From Bacteriovorax sp. Seq25_V (GTDB taxonomy: Bacteria; Bdellovibrionota; Bacteriovoracia; Bacteriovoracales; Bacteriovoracaceae): a stretch of DNA of 64,000 bases. Positions within the stretch are counted from its first letter, which is position 1. Every line of letters starts with the position of its first letter. The stretch is from contig NZ_AUNI01000021.1 of NCBI RefSeq assembly GCF_000447795.1, forward strand, positions 62,001 through 126,000. Reading direction: 5' to 3'. Both the position numbers and the translations under genes were made by a program. This document shows, one piece after another, positions 59,414 to 64,000 of the stretch. The notes under the pieces are model-generated. The model was not told the DNA's origin, searched no databases, and was given only the letters and a program-made list of their open reading frames with translations.

Positions 59414-59471
59414 CTGTAAAAAATACAGTATCTTAGAATCACTCTGAGATTATTTCATCCCAGTCTGGGAT
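59414..59471. promoter_or_regulatory. Two palindromes upstream of the HTH regulator
   Basis: CTGTA-N5-TACAG at 59414-59428 and ATCCCAG-T-CTGGGAT at 59457-59471 in the otherwise AT-rich 240-bp gap. Both are typical sizes for repressor operators; an autoregulatory role for the downstream HTH protein is a guess. Confidence 0.4.
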
Positions 59472-59591
59472 ATTCTCGCAAAATCCATTTACGAAATATA
59501 AATACTTTATCAATAAAAAAAGCTTGTAACTTATACTTACTTTGGATTCATAGCGTCATTTTGTTGTATAAGTCGGTTTCGAGGTGAACAA

Positions 59592-60368
59592 ATGGATAAA
59601 GTCTATTTAGAGAGGCCAAATGTGTGCGAGATGCTTCAGCACCACATTAGAGTCTTTAAGAAAGAGCATCCACGGCTTAGTGGAGCGCAGATTGCGAGAA
59701 GATTTGGCGTATCAACGTCATCGTTAAATCGTATTGAAAATGGGGATATCAAAAACCCTACAATTGAACAGGCCGTAAAGGTTTTACGCGCGACCTGTGG
59801 CCCTGAGACAGTCGCTGAGTTCATGCGAACTTATTATCCAGACATTCATCATGGGCTCTTGGATTACTTTAAGTCGTCGTCTGAGAAAGTAGAACTAGAA
59901 GAGGATGTTGAACAGTACTTCTGTGATGAATCCACTTATATGATGATGCTTTTTGCGACAACAAAGCGTGGGCTTTCTGAGAATTGGGTTCTTCAGGAGT
60001 ACGGCCGTGCTGGGCACACGAAGTTTATGAAACTTGCTTCACGTGGAGTTCTTGTGAATCGTGATGGGCGGTTTTTTGCTAGTGAGAGGGATGTGGATCT
60101 AGGAACTGAACCATGCTTGAGAGCGATAGAATATATTGCAAAATCTTCTGCTGAAGAAGCAAGAGCTATGAAAGAAAAACCAAAGAGAACATATTATTTA
60201 ACGAATTACGCATCAGTAAATTATAAAAAAATTGAAACAAAACTTAATAATCTTATTGAAGATTTTGAATATGAAATTGGCTTGATATTGAATGATGAAG
60301 CTAATTATGGAAATGACTTAGTATTCTGTGGGAACATTATTAAAAAAATTAAAAGCGAGGTTTTATAA
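59592..60368 (+). CDS. HTH (XRE-like) regulator
   Basis: 258 residues. N-terminal HTH (about 27-56): LSGAQIARRFGVSTSSLNRIENGDIKNP, a lambda-repressor-type fold. The middle part (about 95-180) is a conserved-looking helical domain (MLFATTKRGLSENWVLQEYGRAG) and the C-terminus is basic and helical. I do not know the regulon. Base composition changes inside the gene: up to about 60130 it is near 45% G+C, afterwards much more AT-rich. GAGGTG 6 nt before ATG. The next gene starts at its stop. Confidence 0.75.
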   Translation: MDKVYLERPNVCEMLQHHIRVFKKEHPRLSGAQIARRFGVSTSSLNRIENGDIKNPTIEQAVKVLRATCGPETVAEFMRTYYPDIHHGLLDYFKSSSEKVELEEDVEQYFCDESTYMMMLFATTKRGLSENWVLQEYGRAGHTKFMKLASRGVLVNRDGRFFASERDVDLGTEPCLRAIEYIAKSSAEEARAMKEKPKRTYYLTNYASVNYKKIETKLNNLIEDFEYEIGLILNDEANYGNDLVFCGNIIKKIKSEVL

Positions 60369-60787
60369 TGAATAAAGTTATATTATTAGCACTTATAGCT
60401 AATATCATTTTTGCAAGCTCTGGTGGTAGAGGAAATACACTTGGTGATGACGATAGAATTGTAGATCTACGTGATAAAAACACACAAATACTAGGCTCAG
60501 GTAGTAGTGGAGATACCACTCCAGACTCTTATGTAAGTATCAAAAAGCAATTGAAAATTGGAGAAGTGTTAAAAATTGGTCACGATGATATTTTGATATT
60601 ACGGACGATGAAAAGATATGTTGCTCTAGATAAATATCAAGATGTTGAGTTATATAGGGAGATTAAAGATTATATAAATATAGAAGCAAAAAAAATTAAA
60701 AATATTTTTGGAGATAATGCTGATGAGATAATAAAAGAAGACTTAGACGTCGATCAAATAAAACCGTATATCTTAGAAGATTTCTAA
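60368..60787 (+). CDS. Small exported protein of unknown function
   Basis: 139 residues. Signal peptide MNKVILLALIANIIFASSGG, then a low-complexity polar stretch (about 19-50) and a charged helical C-terminus. No recognisable domain. Coupled to the HTH gene (overlap by 1 nt), so it may be its target or partner. Very AT-rich like the second half of that gene. Confidence 0.6.
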   Translation: MNKVILLALIANIIFASSGGRGNTLGDDDRIVDLRDKNTQILGSGSSGDTTPDSYVSIKKQLKIGEVLKIGHDDILILRTMKRYVALDKYQDVELYREIKDYINIEAKKIKNIFGDNADEIIKEDLDVDQIKPYILEDF

Positions 60788-60792
60788 AAAAT

Positions 60793-60821
60793 TAGGGGGG
60801 ATAACATTCCCCCTATTTTTT
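60793..60821. terminator. Bidirectional terminator
   Basis: Stem TAGGGGG/CCCCCTA with T run TTTTTT on the plus side and, less strongly, AATTTTTTAG on the minus side. It covers the ends of two convergent genes. Confidence 0.85.
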
Positions 60822-61883
60822 AAATATATCATCCATTTGCTTACAGTATTTAACTGTATATTCAATTTTATTCTCATTAACATCTAGGGTTACATTAACA
60901 TCTCTATCAGAAAGTTTCCTAGGCATATAAAATGGGTATTCGACAGGAACAAAACTCACTATTATCGTATCTAAGAGTTTATATTTTGACTTCAAGAATT
61001 CACCAAATTCATTAAATTTATTTTCTAAAATTATAGGAGTGATTTCATTATTTAAAAGAGTAATAACACACTGAACTTTAGTTTCTAGTAGTATGTTATT
61101 GTCTCTAAGAGACTTTATTGTTTTTCCAAAAAAGCCTTGGTAATCGATAAGATCATTATTTAAGACATTTTTATAACGAGTTTTATTATAGATTTCTTTT
61201 AGTAGAAAGTTCAGCTTATCAACCTCTCCCCCATCACAATCATCTCCACATATAAGCGACTTTGATAGGTTTAAAGTATCAGACGTAGTTACTAATGAAA
61301 TGACTTCAGCATTTTTTGCGATAACTGATCCAAGTTTTAAATTTGGACAGTCCTTGATCGCTAGATTTTTAGAATTAGTCTTTGTTGAACCGAGAGCATA
61401 AATCGACTCGTAAGTAATTGCGCAATCAAGTTTATCTTGCACATACTTCCCTTCACTATTTTTTGAAATCGAAATTGCATTAACGGCAGTATCATTTTTA
61501 TCAAGTATTGCTGGGTTTAAATTAAGAGATGAAATATCAGTTTGGACTTCAATAGTTGTAAGCTCCTCGCCTACTGAAATAGACGAACACTTATTCACAC
61601 CGTTGTTGATATCTAAGATATCAACATTTCCACAATCCAAAAGTTTTCCACAATCATTTGTAACTAGAACTTTGCCGTCGTTGATAACTCCGGTACATAA
61701 ATTATTCCCATCAACAATTGCTACAATTGAGTCTATGCAATCATTAGAATCGCATGAAAAATTATCAGAAACTTTCAAAACCTGCTCTTCTTGTTGAGTC
61801 GAAGGTACAGAAGTTGAATCCTGTGAAGAAGGTTTGTCGCAGGAAGCGATTATCAACAATATAGCTAAGAGATAAATTTTCAT
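60813..61883 (-). CDS. Lipoprotein with degenerate trypsin-like N-terminal segment
   Basis: 356 residues. Lipobox IASC (Cys15), then a Ser/Gln linker. Residues 51-83 (SIVAIVDGNNLCTGVINDGKVLVTNDCGKLL) resemble the first strands of chymotrypsin-fold proteases (SVV.I.....C.G.LI....VLTAAHC), but the catalytic His position reads Asn-Asp (VTNDC), so it should be inactive. Many Cys occur in the first 200 residues. A helical C-terminal half follows. It could be a bound inhibitor or pseudo-protease. Weak resemblance; moderate confidence only. Confidence 0.6.
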   Translation of the reverse strand: MKIYLLAILLIIASCDKPSSQDSTSVPSTQQEEQVLKVSDNFSCDSNDCIDSIVAIVDGNNLCTGVINDGKVLVTNDCGKLLDCGNVDILDINNGVNKCSSISVGEELTTIEVQTDISSLNLNPAILDKNDTAVNAISISKNSEGKYVQDKLDCAITYESIYALGSTKTNSKNLAIKDCPNLKLGSVIAKNAEVISLVTTSDTLNLSKSLICGDDCDGGEVDKLNFLLKEIYNKTRYKNVLNNDLIDYQGFFGKTIKSLRDNNILLETKVQCVITLLNNEITPIILENKFNEFGEFLKSKYKLLDTIIVSFVPVEYPFYMPRKLSDRDVNVTLDVNENKIEYTVKYCKQMDDIFKK

Positions 61884-62307
61884 ATGTTAATAATAACTAA
61901 ATAAATGTCACTTGTGAGAATCATTGAAATCTTTAACTAGGGTGTTCAAAGTTTAGACAATCTACTGAAAATACAATGTACTTTCAATAACTTAGGGAGA
62001 TGTTAAAAATAGATAGCTTGCAAAGAACCTTGTTAATTCCCCGTTTTGCTTCTTGCGCCAATGAAGGCGCCTCAAAAGAGGTAATTCATAGAGGAATTAA
62101 CAAGGTTGTTAAAACTTCTTGTGATCATTATTCAGATAATAATCTGGATAGTTGAATACAAGAAGGGATAACGTAATTAAGGTGAGTACAAGCCTACTCA
62201 CCTTTCCCTTGTTTAATATATCATTCAATATTGAAGTGACCAAATTATATAAAAAAGTATCCTGGAACCTAATGGATAAAACGTGTAAATTACGATAGTC
62301 TACTTGA
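61884..62307. other. Gene-free region with strong RNA-like structure
   Basis: 424 bp without a convincing gene. The 62020-62215 part holds a nested set of inverted repeats (see the ncRNA entry). The flanks are AT-rich, with possible promoter bits (TACAAT at 61970). GGCC does not occur here. Confidence 0.7.
62020..62215 (+). ncRNA. Candidate structured RNA or cis-regulatory leader
   Basis: Perfect 15-bp closing stem: AACCTTGTTAATTCC (62026-62040) with GGAATTAACAAGGTT (62093-62107). Inside it are hairpins GCGCC/GGCGC (62055-62059, 62066-62070) and CCTC/GAGG (62070-62073, 62078-62081). A second domain is closed by CTTCTTGT/ACAAGAAG (62115-62122, 62158-62165). It ends in the 10-bp hairpin AAGGTGAGTA/TACTCACCTT (62179-62204) followed by TCCCTTGTTT, terminator-like. 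It resembles none of the RNAs I know (not 6S, SRP, tmRNA, RNase P, c-di-GMP). May be a separate small RNA or a leader of the gene at 62308. Confidence 0.55.
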
Positions 62308-64000
62308 ATGTGGCTAACAACAAAAATTTTATGGTTCGTCTATATAGTACTGAATATATGGATTATTACAGCGGCTCGTTTATGGAATGAGCACTTAACA
62401 ATATATGCCTTACTCGTACATATACTAGGCCTTCTGATTATTTATCTTTATTCGGAGATAGTTAATAATCTTGTTAAGAATGTGTATCTTAGGACAGGTT
62501 TTTCGTCATTTATTGCGTTTCTGTATTACCTCGCGGCCAGATATCATTATAGAGTAAGAACAAATTTTGATTATGCAGTATTTATCGAAAACTTTCATGA
62601 AATGTTTTCGGAAGAAAGTGTCAAAGTTATCTTTGATACATTACGTACAAAAGATATTTTGAATGCTGTTGGTCTTGGTGTGATCATGCTTCTAATTCAT
62701 TGGAAGTGGAAGTCATTCTCGGCTGACAAGGGACACGTTAATTATAAGAAGGGTCTAAGAAAAATTGTCATTCTCTTCGTTGTAATTGCAATGTCGCCTT
62801 ATACATATGGGGAACTTTCATACATCATGAAGTCTGCATATGAGTACTATATGGGTGGTAAGTATCCAACAGGCAAGCTATACGAAAAATTAGTCTCAGA
62901 AGAAGAACCATATAGACAGCAATTTAAAGCTAGATTCAATAATAAAAAAGATGTGATTATTATTGCCATGGAGTCCTTCAATGGGCTTTATACGAATAAG
63001 GAAATGAATGGAAAAGAATTAACTCCAACAATTAATTCTCTACTCAAAGAAGGTTTATTCGTAGAAGATTTTTATGGAAATTCTATCCAAACAGCAAAGG
63101 GCCATTTTTCAATACTATGTGGCCGAACGCCTTTAATTCGTGGAAAGGCTTCGTACATCGCTGATCCTGATAAACTTGATTGTGCGCCAAAGTTATTCAA
63201 AGAAAATGGGTATACGACATTTTTTCACCAATCACATGGTGATTTAAGTTTTGATAACACAGATGGCTTCTTAAGAAGTATAGGATTTGAAACCCTAAGG
63301 GTTTCAAGATCCGAACTTTTGACAGAAGAGCAGCGTAAGAAAAATATCTGGGGATGGGGTATGCAAGATAATTTTTCTTATGAGCAATTTATCGATAGTT
63401 TTAAAGAATTAAAAAAACAAGGTAAGCCCGTGTTTGCAATGATGGCAACAATTAGTCACCATATGAAATTTAGAGGTGTCCCAAAAGATCAGCGATATAT
63501 ATACCCAGAAGCATCGAATAACAAAGAATACTTCTTTAATTCTCTACATTTGAGCGATAAATATCTAGCTACATTTGTCAAAAGGATGAAAGAAGAGAAA
63601 TTATTTGATGACACAATTATTGTAATTGTAGGAGATCATAGTTTTCCAGCAGGAGAACACTGGTACTATGACAATCAAGCAAGTTATTATCAGGAATTTT
63701 TTAAAATTCCATTGATAATTATTTCAAAAGACCAAATACAACCGAAGATAATTTCGAAACAAACATTTTCTCAGGTTAACATCCTTCCTACTCTGTTAGA
63801 TTTAACAGGTTACAAGGGAGAAGTAAGGCTACAGGCTAAATCAATGTTTAGTACTCCTGGTGAATATGCTCATTTAATACAGCCATATAATGGACTTTAT
63901 TTTGGAGTTGCAAAGTACCCTTATAAATTAGTTTGGGAAAAAAGAAGTAACAGATACTTTCTTTATGATTTAGAGAAAGATCCCATGGAAGAAAATTCAA
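62308..64000 (+). CDS. LTA-synthase/sulfatase-like membrane enzyme, 3' end outside window
   Basis: Frame open from ATG 62308 to the window edge, 564 residues visible. The N-terminal section has about five TM helices (MWLTTKILWFVYIVLNIW...), then an extracytoplasmic alkaline-phosphatase-superfamily domain: IIIAMESFNG near 218 (metal site), NSIQTAKGHFSILCG with the expected catalytic Thr, IVGDHSFPAGEHW (metal-binding). This is the LtaS/OpgB-type phosphoglycerol or phosphoethanolamine transferase fold. A Gram-negative would use it for periplasmic glucans or lipid A; the exact substrate is not visible. No good ribosome site was found before the ATG. Confidence 0.85.
   Translation, partial: MWLTTKILWFVYIVLNIWIITAARLWNEHLTIYALLVHILGLLIIYLYSEIVNNLVKNVYLRTGFSSFIAFLYYLAARYHYRVRTNFDYAVFIENFHEMFSEESVKVIFDTLRTKDILNAVGLGVIMLLIHWKWKSFSADKGHVNYKKGLRKIVILFVVIAMSPYTYGELSYIMKSAYEYYMGGKYPTGKLYEKLVSEEEPYRQQFKARFNNKKDVIIIAMESFNGLYTNKEMNGKELTPTINSLLKEGLFVEDFYGNSIQTAKGHFSILCGRTPLIRGKASYIADPDKLDCAPKLFKENGYTTFFHQSHGDLSFDNTDGFLRSIGFETLRVSRSELLTEEQRKKNIWGWGMQDNFSYEQFIDSFKELKKQGKPVFAMMATISHHMKFRGVPKDQRYIYPEASNNKEYFFNSLHLSDKYLATFVKRMKEEKLFDDTIIVIVGDHSFPAGEHWYYDNQASYYQEFFKIPLIIISKDQIQPKIISKQTFSQVNILPTLLDLTGYKGEVRLQAKSMFSTPGEYAHLIQPYNGLYFGVAKYPYKLVWEKRSNRYFLYDLEKDPMEENS

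Noticed and set aside
62000-62155. 51-codon open frame after AGGGAG
   Set aside because: The start codon touches the purine run with no spacing, the frame crosses the perfect 15-bp inverted repeat and the peptide has no familiar features. A leader peptide cannot be fully excluded.
62020-62215. c-di-GMP (GEMM) riboswitch, 6S RNA, tmRNA or integron attC site
   Set aside because: None of the diagnostic conserved sequences of these classes was seen and the arms point the wrong way for attC.

Overview
The window looks like the replication-origin region of an AT-rich (about one-third G+C by eye) Gram-negative chromosome. The gene set fits Bdellovibrionota, most likely a marine Bacteriovorax/Halobacteriovorax-type predator. 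The grounds are several outer-membrane barrels and lipoproteins, a lytic transglycosylase and a PBP1-type synthase, an Lpt permease, a ParABS-bactofilin block, F-type ATP synthase with paired b and b' subunits, and the order rpmH-dnaA-dnaN-recF-gyrB-gyrA. The assignment rests on gene content and composition only; no database search was possible.

Layout. 0-8 kb: Mrp-type P-loop ATPase (3' end outside the window), a stand-alone HAMP membrane protein, a Slt-type lytic transglycosylase, then leftward tRNA-Gln-prs-pth-ychF and a bifunctional PBP. 8-17 kb: envelope proteins of mostly unknown function, a CFI-box protein, an LptF/G permease and an ArnT-like GT39 enzyme. 17-25 kb: def-fmt-rpe, hutH-hutI, a TlpA-like protein, a small prepilin/TadE-like protein, glpK. 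24-33 kb: leftward radA and ligA, outer-membrane proteins, a small HTH protein, a patatin-like lipase. 33-39 kb: leftward atp operon (b', b, delta, alpha, gamma, beta, epsilon). 39-47.4 kb: leftward rpmH-rnpA-yidC-mnmE-mnmG-rsmG-parA-parB-bactofilin with four parS-like sites. 47.4-57 kb: rightward dnaA, oriC, dnaN, recF, gyrB, gyrA. 57-59.4 kb: a TPR lipoprotein and the second part of ATP synthase (two small AtpZ/AtpI-like membrane proteins, a, c). 59.4-64 kb: accessory-looking stretch with an HTH regulator, a small exported protein, a protease-like lipoprotein, a strongly structured non-coding region and the start of an LTA-synthase/sulfatase-like enzyme.

Genes diverge from the dnaA/oriC region, as expected when transcription follows replication. 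oriC lies between dnaA and dnaN: nine DnaA-box-like 9-mers and an AT-rich unwinding tract next to a perfect box.

The most unusual signals are DNA-level. (1) The tetranucleotide GGCC is heavily over-represented in the dnaA promoter and oriC (13 copies in about 0.8 kb of AT-rich non-coding DNA; none in the other intergenic regions compared except one between mnmG and mnmE), partly abutting DnaA boxes. This recalls GATC at the E. coli origin. (2) A 16-bp palindrome family, TGGTYCTATAGRACCA, occurs between 39.3 and 48.0 kb: four in-frame copies inside mnmE, one in the dnaA linker, two between parB and the bactofilin gene. (3) The 10-bp palindrome TGACTAGTCA occurs three times around oriC. (4) A candidate structured RNA with a perfect 15-bp closing stem and a terminator-like hairpin lies at about 62.02-62.21 kb, upstream of the LTA-synthase-like gene.
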